NCBI RefSeq assembly: GCF_900101875.1
Contig: NZ_FNAI01000019.1
Location: 1 to 64,000, forward strand
DNA from: Mucilaginibacter pineti
GTDB lineage: Bacteria; Bacteroidota; Bacteroidia; Sphingobacteriales; Sphingobacteriaceae
Length of the DNA stretch: 64,000 nucleotides
Reading direction: 5' to 3'
Below the pieces are notes generated by a model that did no database searches, was not told where the DNA came from, and worked only from the letters and a program-made list of their open reading frames with translations. This document shows positions 1 through 7,547 of this stretch, piece by piece (position 1 is the first letter of the stretch; every line of letters begins with the position of its first letter). The translations under genes were made by a program, and so were the position numbers.

Positions 1-2
1 AT

Positions 3-329
3 AATGAAACACTCCAAAGCCTGATTGCCCAATTCCTGCTTGGTAGCGGTTACCGGGTCACGAGTTACCCGGCATTGACCAGCATCGAAGAATTAGCCGC
101 GATACAAGCGGATCTATTCATCATTGATGAACGCCTGCCATCCGTTAGCGGACATATTATTTGTATCATGTTGCATACTCATCCAGGCACCCAATCTATC
201 CCGCAGATATTGATATCGGGCAGTCCCATGCTGGACAGATATGCGGAGCTAGCTGAAGTTACGGCAAGCCTGCAAAAACCATTTGGGATGGCTGAATTAT
301 TAATTCTAGTGAAGGATATTTGCGGGTAA
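3..329 (+). CDS. Response regulator receiver domain, 5' end cut by window
   Basis: The frame is open from the first bases of the window (reads NETLQSLIAQFLL... in frame) to a TAA at 327-329, so the true start lies to the left. What remains is the helix 1 to helix 5 part of a CheY-like receiver: the phospho-acceptor Asp sits in FIIDERLP, the switch Ser/Thr in ILISGS, and the conserved Lys in LQKPFG. No output domain follows, so it is a single-domain regulator or the end of a longer protein. Partner kinase not visible. Family assignment is from motifs; the signal it carries cannot be told. Confidence 0.8.
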   Translation, partial: NETLQSLIAQFLLGSGYRVTSYPALTSIEELAAIQADLFIIDERLPSVSGHIICIMLHTHPGTQSIPQILISGSPMLDRYAELAEVTASLQKPFGMAELLILVKDICG

Positions 330-697
330 TTGCTGGTCATGACGGCATAAACATCACTGCAGGTGCTGCAGGAATCGTACTTTCGCTAGAAGTCGATCAC
401 AAGATAACTGATACTAAGACGGCCTCTTCGTCTGGCCATTGATAAAAGTATCCAGATGTCCCTTTTTACCAAATAAATCAACTGAAAAGCTTATTGACGT
501 TTCTTATTTAGCCTCTTTATAGTTGAGGTCTTTGAGATGATATTGACTTCCGATACATTTTCTCTAATGCCGCTGCTCGCTTTCGGTCATGAGCTGGTGG
601 TGTAAAGATCGGCACCCATGAGTTCAACGAGGAACTGCTGGAGACCAGCTTTCGTCTTTTCTGGGATGCAATAAAAGCTTAAAACCTCGGCTCAGTC
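330..697. other. Intergenic, with possible regulator-gene remnant
   Basis: No intact gene. On the + strand about 604-681 reads a short frame ending EELLETSFRLFWDAIKA before TAA; a different frame just upstream (from about 537) ends at a stop near 605. This could be the C-terminal end of a broken TetR-like regulator, but the match is weak and rests on the look of the last helix. The right edge (687-697) is the left copy of the target duplication of the insertion element. Confidence 0.3.
687..697. repeat. Target-site duplication, left copy
   Basis: TCGGCTCAGTC lies directly outside the left inverted repeat and matches TCGACTCAGTC at 2846-2856 in 10 of 11 positions. An 11-bp duplication is in the size range known for IS4-family elements of the IS231 kind. 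The one mismatch suggests the insertion is not recent. Confidence 0.75.
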
Positions 698-712
698 CAA
701 TGCCATTAAGTT
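698..712. repeat. Left terminal inverted repeat of the IS
   Basis: CAATGCCATTAAGTT, perfect complement of 2831-2845. A short GAGGA also recurs just inside both ends with a 2-base offset. Confidence 0.8.
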
Positions 713-746
713 AAGAGGAATGGATATTGATCAATTTCCTCTTAAC
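710..746. terminator. Subterminal hairpin at left end of IS
   Basis: GTTAAGAGGAA (710-720) pairs perfectly with TTCCTCTTAAC (736-746) around a 15-nt loop. It overlaps the left inverted repeat. In IS4-group elements such subterminal hairpins can stop transcription entering from outside or hide the start signals of genes transcribed from a neighbour's promoter. Here the role is inferred. Confidence 0.5.
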
Positions 747-816
747 CTATAGGCCCCAAAAAAATAATTTTATGAAAAATGGGAGCAAAGATCTATCTTC
801 ACCTAAATTATTAGTT

Positions 817-1410
817 ATGAAACTACTGTCTGTTTTTTTATTTTTTATCGTGCTGTCCCCTGTTGCTTTTTGTGAATCGAAAATCGATTCTGTATTGCTA
901 AAGAGCATCATGATGATGTTTAAAGAGGATCAAAAATGGCGAATTGAATCTCGCAACCTTATAAATGGCAAAAAATCCCTATATAATGAGGCAACTATCA
1001 ACAAAAATACGGGAAGAGTGGATAGTTTAAATATGATTGAAGCTAAAAAAATAATTTCCAAACATGGCTTTCCAGGTTACGACTTAGTTGGTGAAGATGG
1101 CAGTAAGGGTTTTTGGGCAATCATACAGCACTGTGACGAGGATTTAGCATTTCAACAGAGAGCGTTAGTACTGATGAGCAAGCAAGTTAAACGACACAAT
1201 GCATCAGGAGAGAATTATGCCTTTTTACAAGATCGAGTATTGATTGGTCAAGGACATAAGCAATTGTATGGGACACAAGTCAGTATAGATTTAAAAACAC
1301 ACTACGCAAAGCCACTACCAATTCAAGATTCACTTAACGTTGATTTACGTCGAAAGACAGTTGGGTTGTCCCCATTAAATGACTATCTGAAACTTTTTGA
1401 CAGACGTTAA
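817..1410 (+). CDS. DUF6624-like secreted protein, IS passenger gene
   Basis: The product (about 197 aa from the ATG at 817) begins with a good signal peptide (MKLLSVFLFFIVLSPVAFC). Longer starts at 772 and 727 are in frame but put a polar stretch before the signal peptide, and 727 lies within the terminal hairpin, so 817 is preferred. The C-terminal half carries the pattern typical of DUF6624: W..IQHCDED..FQ, then YAFLQDRVLIGQGHKQLYGTQ. DUF6624 has no known activity; it is common in Bacteroidetes. The gene lies between the left inverted repeat and the 3' end of the transposase gene and points toward it, so it moves as cargo. Whether it helps the host or the element is unknown. Confidence 0.75.
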   Translation: MKLLSVFLFFIVLSPVAFCESKIDSVLLKSIMMMFKEDQKWRIESRNLINGKKSLYNEATINKNTGRVDSLNMIEAKKIISKHGFPGYDLVGEDGSKGFWAIIQHCDEDLAFQQRALVLMSKQVKRHNASGENYAFLQDRVLIGQGHKQLYGTQVSIDLKTHYAKPLPIQDSLNVDLRRKTVGLSPLNDYLKLFDRR

Positions 1411-1427
1411 ACTACTTTAAAGCCAAC

Positions 1428-2756
1428 TCAAATAGCTCTTTTATAATTAGTTAGCGTCTCGTATTTACTTCTCGATTTGTAGGTTTTTCTGCAATGTGGA
1501 TATTTTCGATTTGGCCTCACTGGTTCGAGATAATGAATAAATAATTCTTCCAGATGATGCACTATCTTTTCAGGATATCGATTCATAAACAAGTCTATCA
1601 GCCTGTTTTTCATTATTCCAAAGGCAATGTTCTTATTGATTTTATATTGATGTAGCCGTTTTGAAGTAATTAAGACTATCTTTTTTTCACATGGTTTTGC
1701 GATGATCGCCTGCAAATTGGACAGGAAGAAAGTAATATAAAAATCTTGCATGATCGTCGTAACGCGCTGTCCGCTGAACGCTTCCAATTGTAATTGATTT
1801 TTGATCGAGCTAAAATTAGTTTCAATGCCCCATCGCAAAAAATACAACTCTTTGAAGATTTCTTGTGGGTGTTCTGCTTTGTTAAACAGATTAGTTGCCA
1901 ATACTTCTATTGTACCATCGTCAAGCACGACCTTAATTAACCGAACATTGATAGTTGAACCTGTCGGAACAAGTAATCCATGCTTGTATAACTCATCTGA
2001 TGAGTACTTATTCGCTCTAAAAGCAACCACTGTGTCGTTATCAATACTAATAACAAAGTCTCTTATCTCGTAAGTAAACCTTAGCGGACAACGCATAATG
2101 AATGGTTGTGGCTGTTCTTTATTTTGGTGAAGGAAGAAACTGATAAAGCCAGGACAACCACGATCATAGATCAACAACATATTCGGTTCATAATATTGCA
2201 CCCAATGTTGTGCCATTCTCTGTTCAGATATTTTCACAGGATACAGTTCTGTTCTTATGGTAATCTCATTTAATATATCATAAGCGGATAGTGCCTGCCC
2301 CATTGGGATTTTTTTCTCTCTTTTATTGCTTTGAGTGCCAAAGTGATTTATGACTTCCTCGTAATGAATCAAATTTATTATTGACCCATCTACGGCAATA
2401 ACTCGCATTCCATTCCAACGCTTAATATCCTGTCCTAATGCTCATAGAAACCTTGTACCAAAACTTCATTGAGGCAAGCAAAGAATAAATCTTTGATTTT
2501 CATACGTTGCTGACAAAAAGCTGATTTGCTTACCATTAGTTCATCTATTTCCAACCAATTATAAAATTCAGCGATTTCAATACTGTAACTCTTACGGAAA
2601 ATTAATTAATAAAAGAACCAATCGCTCAAACCCTAACTTTCTATTGCGGGAGAAATCCGTTTTTGAGTGTGTGAATAATTCCTTTAGTTCTATTTGAGTA
2701 GCAGACTGTGTAATAAAGTTCTTTAGGTCGTTAATGATTTTAATGTTTGCAGGCAT
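1428..2756 (-). pseudogene. IS4-family transposase, frameshifted
   Basis: DDE transposase of the IS4 family. The intact C-terminal 326 residues (from 2408) contain the first Asp (IAVDGS), the second Asp (IYDRGCPG) and the YREK signature (YFLRWGIETNFSSIK, spacing Y-2-R-3-E-6-K). The N-terminal part starts at an ATG at 2756 (MPANIKIIND) but hits TAA after about 54 codons; an extra T near 2597-2601 shifts the frame, which then reads FRKSYSIEIAEFYNW... until a lost T near 2436-2438 brings it back into the original frame. The two indels compensate, so start and stop are in the same phase (443 codons), but stops between them break the protein. Probably inactive unless the indels are sequencing errors. 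Confidence 0.85.
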
Positions 2757-2782
2757 ATACAGCTATGATTTCCGTAAAATTA

Positions 2783-2807
2783 AAGAACCGGATATGATCC
2801 GGTTCTT
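2783..2807 (-). terminator. Hairpin at right end of IS, terminator-like on minus strand
   Basis: An 11-bp perfect stem (AAGAACCGGAT / ATCCGGTTCTT) with a 3-nt loop. Read on the minus strand it follows the ATPase stop codon by about 45 nt and is followed by TAATTTT, so it may end ATPase transcription and shield the transposase from read-through. Confidence 0.6.
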
Positions 2808-2830
2808 GACTGTAAAGCCGTCAGGTCCTC

Positions 2831-2845
2831 AACTTAATGGCATTG
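2831..2845. repeat. Right terminal inverted repeat of the IS
   Basis: Perfect 15-bp complement of 698-712. Confidence 0.8.
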
Positions 2846-2856
2846 TCGACTCAGTC
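2846..2856. repeat. Target-site duplication, right copy
   Basis: TCGACTCAGTC; 10/11 match to 687-697. It contains the TGA stop of the P-type ATPase (minus strand). Confidence 0.75.
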
Positions 2857-4788
2857 CAGCTTCATCTGCTGGATCCGCACCGCGTTGAGAATGGCCAATA
2901 AGGCTACTCCCACATCGGCGATGACCGCCTCCCAGAGGTTAGTCACGCCGCCTGCGCCGAGTACCAAAACGATGACTTTGACGATCATCGCCAGGCTAAT
3001 GTTCTGCCAGACGATCCGTTTGGTGAGCTGACCTACCCCAATAGCTGCCGTGATCTTAGCGGGCTGATCATTCTGGATCACGATATCAGCGGTCTCAATG
3101 GTGGCATCGCTGCCCAGGCCGCCCATAGCGATCCCTGCATCGGCCAGCGCCACAACCGGGGCATCATTCACCCCATCGCCCACAAAGGCGATACGCCTGC
3201 CTGCGTCCTTAAAAGCCTGAACCTTTTGCACCTTGCCATCGGGAAGCAGGTCGCCATAAGCTTCATCGATACCTAATGCCTTGGCCACCTGGTCGACCAC
3301 CGCTTGCTTATCCCCGGACAGCATCACCGTGGCGATGTTCAGTCGATGCAGTTGTTCAATAGCCTGGCGGGCATCCTCCTTGATCTCATCCGCAATGGTC
3401 AGGTAACCGGCATATTTTTCGTTAACAGCGATCACGACGACTGTATCGACCAGTGTGTCTACCTGGGCAGGATATGGGATATTGAATTTCTTTAGCAGCC
3501 GGGTATTGCCTGCTAAGACACTTTTGCCATCAACCGAGCCTTTCAGACCGTGCCCGGAGATCTCTTCTACGTTTTCCGCTTTTAGTCCGCCCGGCGTGTC
3601 ACCGGCATAGGCTACGATCGCTTTGGCGATCGGGTGTGTAGAATTCTTTTCGATCACCGCTGCCAGGCGCACCAGTTCTTCCTTGTCCAGTCCTTCCGCG
3701 ACCACTTCCTGGACTTTGAATACCCCTTTGGTAAGCGTCCCGGTCTTATCCATGATTACCGTGTCGATACGGGTCATTACATCCAGGAAATTGGAACCCT
3801 TGAACAGGATACCATTGCGCGAAGCCAGGCCGATACCACCGAAATAACCTAAGGGTATAGATACCACCAGGGCGCAGGGGCAACTGATCACCAGGAACAC
3901 CAGCGCCCGGTAAAACCACTGGTGAAAGTTATAGGCGTCTGTAAAGAAATAGGGCGCGAAGCATACCAGCAGCGCCAGTGCGAAAACGATGGGTGTATAT
4001 ACCCTGGCAAACCGGCTGATAAAAAGCTGGGTTTGTGATTTACGGGCGGTGGCGTCCTGCACCATTTCCAGGATCTTGCTGAGTTTACTGTCTTTAAAAA
4101 GGGACTTGACCTGGACCTCGGATACTTTATCCAGGTTGATCATGCCTGCTAAAACTGCTTCACCTGTCTTTTTGGTATCCGGCCGGCTTTCACCGGTCAG
4201 GGCAGCGGTGTTGAAGGTGGCCGACTCCGAATGAAGGATGCCATCGAGTGCGACTTTTTCACCCGCTTTAATCTGTATGATCTCGTCTAGCTGAACGGCT
4301 TTGGGATCGATGACCGAAGGCTGTCCGTCCCGGATCACGGTAACCTGGTCAGGCCGGATATCCAGCAGCGCTTTGATGCTGCGCTTGGCGCGGTCTACTG
4401 CCGCATCTTGGAACCACTCGCCAATGGAATAAAAGACCATCACCGCTACCCCTTCGCTGTAAGAACCGATGCTGAAAGCACCGACGGTCGCTACGCTCAT
4501 CAAAAAGAATTCGTTGAAAAAGTCGAAGCGTTTGGCCTTACGCCAGGCCATGCCTAATACATTATAACCGGCCAGCAGGAAAGCAATGGTAAAAATGACC
4601 AGGTTAATCGGGAATGGGGGCTGATAACGGAACCCGAATTCGAGGATCAGCATGGCCAGCAGGATCAGCAACGCGGTGAGCAGCGGCCAATGGCTCAGCC
4701 AACTTTCCTGTTCAGGCTCTTTTGTCAGATCTAACGTTTCTTCTTCCTCTTCATTATCGGTAGCTGGTATTACTTTATCCGTATTCAT
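2851..4788 (-). CDS. Heavy-metal P1B-type ATPase (Zn/Cd/Pb exporter type)
   Basis: 645 aa. It pumps soft divalent metals out of the cytoplasm using ATP. Seen in order: a short acidic N-terminus (NEEEEE) in place of the usual HMA metal-binding domain, paired N-terminal membrane helices, the actuator loop (TGES), the CPC metal motif in helix 6 (SCPCALVVS, about residue 303), the phosphorylated Asp in DKTGTLTKG (about 345), the nucleotide-binding HP motif (STHPIAKAI), and GDGVNDAPVVALADAGIAMG (about 538). The closing helices with DVGVALLAILNAVR are typical of the CadA/ZntA (P1B-2) group. No metal regulator lies next to it; a dyad-rich region separates it from the divergent SDR gene. An IS inserted at its stop codon without changing the product. 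Confidence 0.93.
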   Translation of the reverse strand: MNTDKVIPATDNEEEEETLDLTKEPEQESWLSHWPLLTALLILLAMLILEFGFRYQPPFPINLVIFTIAFLLAGYNVLGMAWRKAKRFDFFNEFFLMSVATVGAFSIGSYSEGVAVMVFYSIGEWFQDAAVDRAKRSIKALLDIRPDQVTVIRDGQPSVIDPKAVQLDEIIQIKAGEKVALDGILHSESATFNTAALTGESRPDTKKTGEAVLAGMINLDKVSEVQVKSLFKDSKLSKILEMVQDATARKSQTQLFISRFARVYTPIVFALALLVCFAPYFFTDAYNFHQWFYRALVFLVISCPCALVVSIPLGYFGGIGLASRNGILFKGSNFLDVMTRIDTVIMDKTGTLTKGVFKVQEVVAEGLDKEELVRLAAVIEKNSTHPIAKAIVAYAGDTPGGLKAENVEEISGHGLKGSVDGKSVLAGNTRLLKKFNIPYPAQVDTLVDTVVVIAVNEKYAGYLTIADEIKEDARQAIEQLHRLNIATVMLSGDKQAVVDQVAKALGIDEAYGDLLPDGKVQKVQAFKDAGRRIAFVGDGVNDAPVVALADAGIAMGGLGSDATIETADIVIQNDQPAKITAAIGVGQLTKRIVWQNISLAMIVKVIVLVLGAGGVTNLWEAVIADVGVALLAILNAVRIQQMKLD

Positions 4789-4837
4789 CGTTCTTAATTA
4801 ATATTTAATGATTAGTGCAGCTGCGTTGCTGTCCGTC

Positions 4838-4917
4838 AACGTTTGCATAAGCGCAAACGTTAAAGGTAGGGATAAAGGACGGTATCTACTGCGGCGCAGT
4901 AGTGACCCTGGTCACTA
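4838..4917. promoter_or_regulatory. Three dyads between ATPase and SDR genes
   Basis: Three perfect inverted repeats sit within 80 bp of the divergent intergenic region: AACGTTTGC-N6-GCAAACGTT (4838-4861), CTACTGC-ggc-GCAGTAG (4886-4902), and TAGTGACC-ct-GGTCACTA (4900-4917). The second and third overlap by 3 bp. They lie upstream of the SDR promoter and about 50 bp upstream of the ATPase start, so they are candidate operators for one or two regulators. No regulator gene adjoins. Confidence 0.5.
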
Positions 4918-4959
4918 ACACTGCTGATGCCGGTCATCGTTCGCCAGTTCTTTTTAGCC

Positions 4960-4967
4960 TACCTTTG
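4960..4967 (+). promoter_or_regulatory. -7 element of SDR promoter
   Basis: TACCTTTG fits the Bacteroidetes -7 consensus TAnnTTTG, placing the transcript start near 4973. This lies inside the longest possible SDR frame and so argues for the ATG at 4987. Confidence 0.5.
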
Positions 4968-4986
4968 TCAAATATCGGAACAGAAA

Positions 4987-5748
4987 ATGAATAAATTGGA
5001 AAATAAAGTAGCTGTCGTTACCGGGGCCGCTTCCGGAATGGGGAGAGCTATCGCCCTGTTATATGCGCAGGAGGGTGCTAAAGTTGTGGTGTCGGATATT
5101 AATTTAGCCGGTGCCAGGCAGGTTGCCACCGAAATCCAGACAGCCGGCGGAACCGCCGTTGCAGTGCTGACCAACGTAGCGCTGGAAAGTGACATTCGGC
5201 TCCTGATCGACACGGCGATCGAGAAATTCGGTACGCTGGACATCCTGGTCAACAATGCGGGCATTATGGATGACTTCGTACCGGTGGGAGAGATCACGGA
5301 CGAATTATGGGATCGGATCCTGGCGGTAAATATTACCGGCCCAATGCGGGCAATGCGAAAAGCACTACTGGTCTTTGTTGAAAAAGGTTCGGGTGTGATC
5401 ATTAACGTAGCTTCTATCGGCGGCTTGCAGGGGTCAAGAGGCGGCGCCAGCTATACGGCCTCTAAGCATGCCCTGATCGGACTGACCAAAAGCGTGGGCT
5501 TCCAATACGCAAAAATGGGTATCCGTTGTAATGCGATAGCGCCGGGAGCGGTCAATACCAGTATCTCTGACACCATCAAAGCTCCCAGCGAACTGGGTAT
5601 GGAAAGAGCAATGTCCGGCATCGGCCTTAACCCCAGGACCGGTGAAAGTGATGAGATCGCGACAGTTGCCTTATTTCTTGCCTCGACGGATGCCAGCTTC
5701 GTGAATGGAACAGTTATCGTTGCCGATGGCGGCTGGACGGCCTATTAG
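4987..5748 (+). CDS. SDR family oxidoreductase (classical)
   Basis: 253 aa, NAD(P)-dependent dehydrogenase/reductase of the classical short-chain family. Visible: cofactor-binding TGAASGMG near the N-terminus, the acidic DIN after beta-2 (favours NAD), NNAG, the catalytic Ser in NVASIGG, and the YTASK catalytic pair, ending with the usual C-terminal ADGGWTAY. An in-frame ATG at 4927 would add 20 residues not seen in the family and would place the start upstream of the likely promoter, so 4987 is chosen. Substrate unknown. It stands alone, divergent from the metal ATPase and convergent with the antiporter gene. Confidence 0.9.
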   Translation: MNKLENKVAVVTGAASGMGRAIALLYAQEGAKVVVSDINLAGARQVATEIQTAGGTAVAVLTNVALESDIRLLIDTAIEKFGTLDILVNNAGIMDDFVPVGEITDELWDRILAVNITGPMRAMRKALLVFVEKGSGVIINVASIGGLQGSRGGASYTASKHALIGLTKSVGFQYAKMGIRCNAIAPGAVNTSISDTIKAPSELGMERAMSGIGLNPRTGESDEIATVALFLASTDASFVNGTVIVADGGWTAY

Positions 5749-5788
5749 GCTTAAGTTATTATTAAGCGCCATAGGAGGCACTTCTAAG

Positions 5789-7021
5789 CTAAATTAGCTT
5801 ATTGACCACCTTGTTCAACGTTAAGCCCTGGAAGACGATGGAGAAGACCACGATGAAAAAACTGCCGGCCAGTATAATTTCCCTGTAGGGTGAATCAGGT
5901 AGCGACAACGCTAAGGCTACCGATATGCCACCCCTTAATCCACCCCAGGTCAGGATAAAAATGCTGCTATATTGCAGCTTAAGCGACCGGCGTAAAAAAA
6001 CGATAGGGAGGATGATGCTCAATCCTCTTGCGATTAATAAAATAACAATGGCAAGCCCTCCTACAAGCAAATAATTCCAGCTAAAGGACACCGAAACCAT
6101 TTGCAATCCGATCAATACGAACAAGATCGTGTTAAGTAATTCATCCATGAGCCCCCACACTTTTTCCAGGTATTCCTTAGTGTCATGCTCCGGGTCTTTG
6201 CCGAAACAGCGGCTGCCGATCAACAATCCGGCAGCAACAACTGCTAAAGGAATGGATACGTGCAGCAATCCCGCTACAACGGAGATTCCCATCACCAGTG
6301 TGATCGATATCAATACGATCGTCTGAAAATCATCAACAGAGCGGATCATTCGGTAAGCCAGCCAGCCCATGACGCTTCCCAGTACGATTCCGCCAAAAAC
6401 TTCCTGCGCGAATAATTGTGCAGCGACAGAAAGCGAAAACGTTTTCCCTGGAGTCTCCGTAAGTTCTAAGAACGTAACGAACAACACCAGTCCGATACCG
6501 TCGTTGAAGAGTGATTCCCCGGATATGATCGTTTCTAACCGTGCGGGCATCTTTGACTTTTTTAACAACGCTGCCACGGCCACGGCATCTGTGGGAGAAA
6601 TTAACGCGCCAAACAACAAACAGTAGATTAAAGGAATGGGTAAATGAATCAGTCCAACTATGAAATATAAAAGACCGCCAAACAACAAGGTCGATAACAA
6701 CACACCCACCGTGCTGATGATGAGCACGCCTCTTAAATTTTCTTTCAGTTTATTAAGGTCGAAGTGCAGGGCACTGGCAAATAGTAAAAAGCCAAGCAAA
6801 ACATCTAACAGCGTTTTTGAAAAATCAATCGACCGGGAGAGATCAAGTATAAAACGGCTAAAGCCAGGCAACGCTTTACCCGCTACTAAGGTAAGTAAGG
6901 CTGTGACTATCGCCAGCACCATCACGCCGATAACGCCCGGAAGCTTGATCCAACGCGCATTAACGTAGCTGAACAAAGTGCTAATCGCGAACAAAAAAGT
7001 AATAATAACAAACAGGTTCAT
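5789..7021 (-). CDS. Na+/H+ antiporter, NhaP/CPA1 type
   Basis: 410 aa integral membrane protein with about 12 hydrophobic segments. The CPA1 signature regions are visible: ISPTDAVAVAALL (TD motif of the unwound helix) and SGESLFNDGIGLVLF (the ND ion-binding pair). It exchanges Na+ or K+ for H+ across the inner membrane; no C-terminal cytosolic domain is present. It is the last gene of a minus-strand group with MarR (38 bp upstream) and an EmrB-like exporter. A small dyad (AAGCTAAATTAGCTT) covers its stop codon and faces the convergent SDR gene. Confidence 0.9.
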   Translation of the reverse strand: MNLFVIITFLFAISTLFSYVNARWIKLPGVIGVMVLAIVTALLTLVAGKALPGFSRFILDLSRSIDFSKTLLDVLLGFLLFASALHFDLNKLKENLRGVLIISTVGVLLSTLLFGGLLYFIVGLIHLPIPLIYCLLFGALISPTDAVAVAALLKKSKMPARLETIISGESLFNDGIGLVLFVTFLELTETPGKTFSLSVAAQLFAQEVFGGIVLGSVMGWLAYRMIRSVDDFQTIVLISITLVMGISVVAGLLHVSIPLAVVAAGLLIGSRCFGKDPEHDTKEYLEKVWGLMDELLNTILFVLIGLQMVSVSFSWNYLLVGGLAIVILLIARGLSIILPIVFLRRSLKLQYSSIFILTWGGLRGGISVALALSLPDSPYREIILAGSFFIVVFSIVFQGLTLNKVVNKLI

Positions 7022-7059
7022 ATACTTAACGGTGTTGATCCTAAAGGAATTGATAACGG

Positions 7060-7518
7060 TTAAATCATAAATTCCGTTAACGAGTGATTCATTTTAGCCA
7101 GCATCGCGATGCCCGCTTTAATTTCTATGCCGGTCACCTCAGCGGCTAAAGTTAAGTAGCAATCTGTGACCAATGGCGCCAGCTGTATTTTTAACTGCTG
7201 AGCTTTCGGTGTTAGTATGATCAGCTTATTGCGCCGGTCATTTTCGTCTTCCTTCCGGGTAACCAGGCCGGCCTTAACCATGTTGTCGATCAGATAAGTC
7301 ATGCTGGATTTATCCTTAAATAACAGATCCGATAACTCCTGCTGGTTTAAACCAGCCTGGTTACCTAATAGTTTCAGGATCTCCAACACTTCAAAGCTAA
7401 CACTGATACCGGCCTCTTTGAGTTTCAACTGGAACATTCGGCGCAGCTTGTACCGTAGTTCGAATATAGACTGGCAAAATTCGGCAATCAGCTCAGCTTT
7501 TGGATCAGGTTTCATCAT
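7060..7518 (-). CDS. MarR family transcriptional regulator
   Basis: 152 aa. Winged helix-turn-helix of the MarR type: GLNQQELSDLLFKDKSSMTYLIDNMVKAGLV (recognition region) followed by the wing R-K-E-D-E-N-D-R-R-N-K. It lies 29 bp downstream of the EmrB-like exporter and 38 bp upstream of the antiporter, so it is probably co-transcribed. MarR proteins next to EmrB-type pumps usually repress the pump and release DNA on binding a toxic ligand; a dyad over the pump promoter (9176-9200) is a candidate site. Confidence 0.9.
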   Translation of the reverse strand: MMKPDPKAELIAEFCQSIFELRYKLRRMFQLKLKEAGISVSFEVLEILKLLGNQAGLNQQELSDLLFKDKSSMTYLIDNMVKAGLVTRKEDENDRRNKLIILTPKAQQLKIQLAPLVTDCYLTLAAEVTGIEIKAGIAMLAKMNHSLTEFMI

Positions 7519-7547
7519 TACAAATTTACTGGATAATCAATGAAAAT

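Larger units (their letters stand above)
698..2845 (-). mobile_element. IS4-family insertion element with passenger gene
   Basis: The element is 2,148 bp, bounded by a 15-bp perfect inverted repeat (CAATGCCATTAAGTT at 698-712 and its complement at 2831-2845) and flanked by an 11-bp direct repeat (10/11). Inside are a + strand gene for a DUF6624-like secreted protein (817-1410) and a minus-strand IS4-type transposase (1428-2756) broken by two single-base indels. Hairpins lie just inside both ends. The right end abuts the stop codon of the P-type ATPase gene, whose TGA is part of the duplicated target, so insertion left that protein intact. The terminal repeat resembles the CATG..AACTTAAG-style ends of IS231/IS4 relatives (family knowledge); I cannot name the element. 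Confidence 0.8.

Noticed and set aside
698..2845. Phase-variable or defence role for the IS and passenger gene
   Set aside because: Nothing beyond insertion-element structure is seen; the transposase is broken and DUF6624 has no known defence link.
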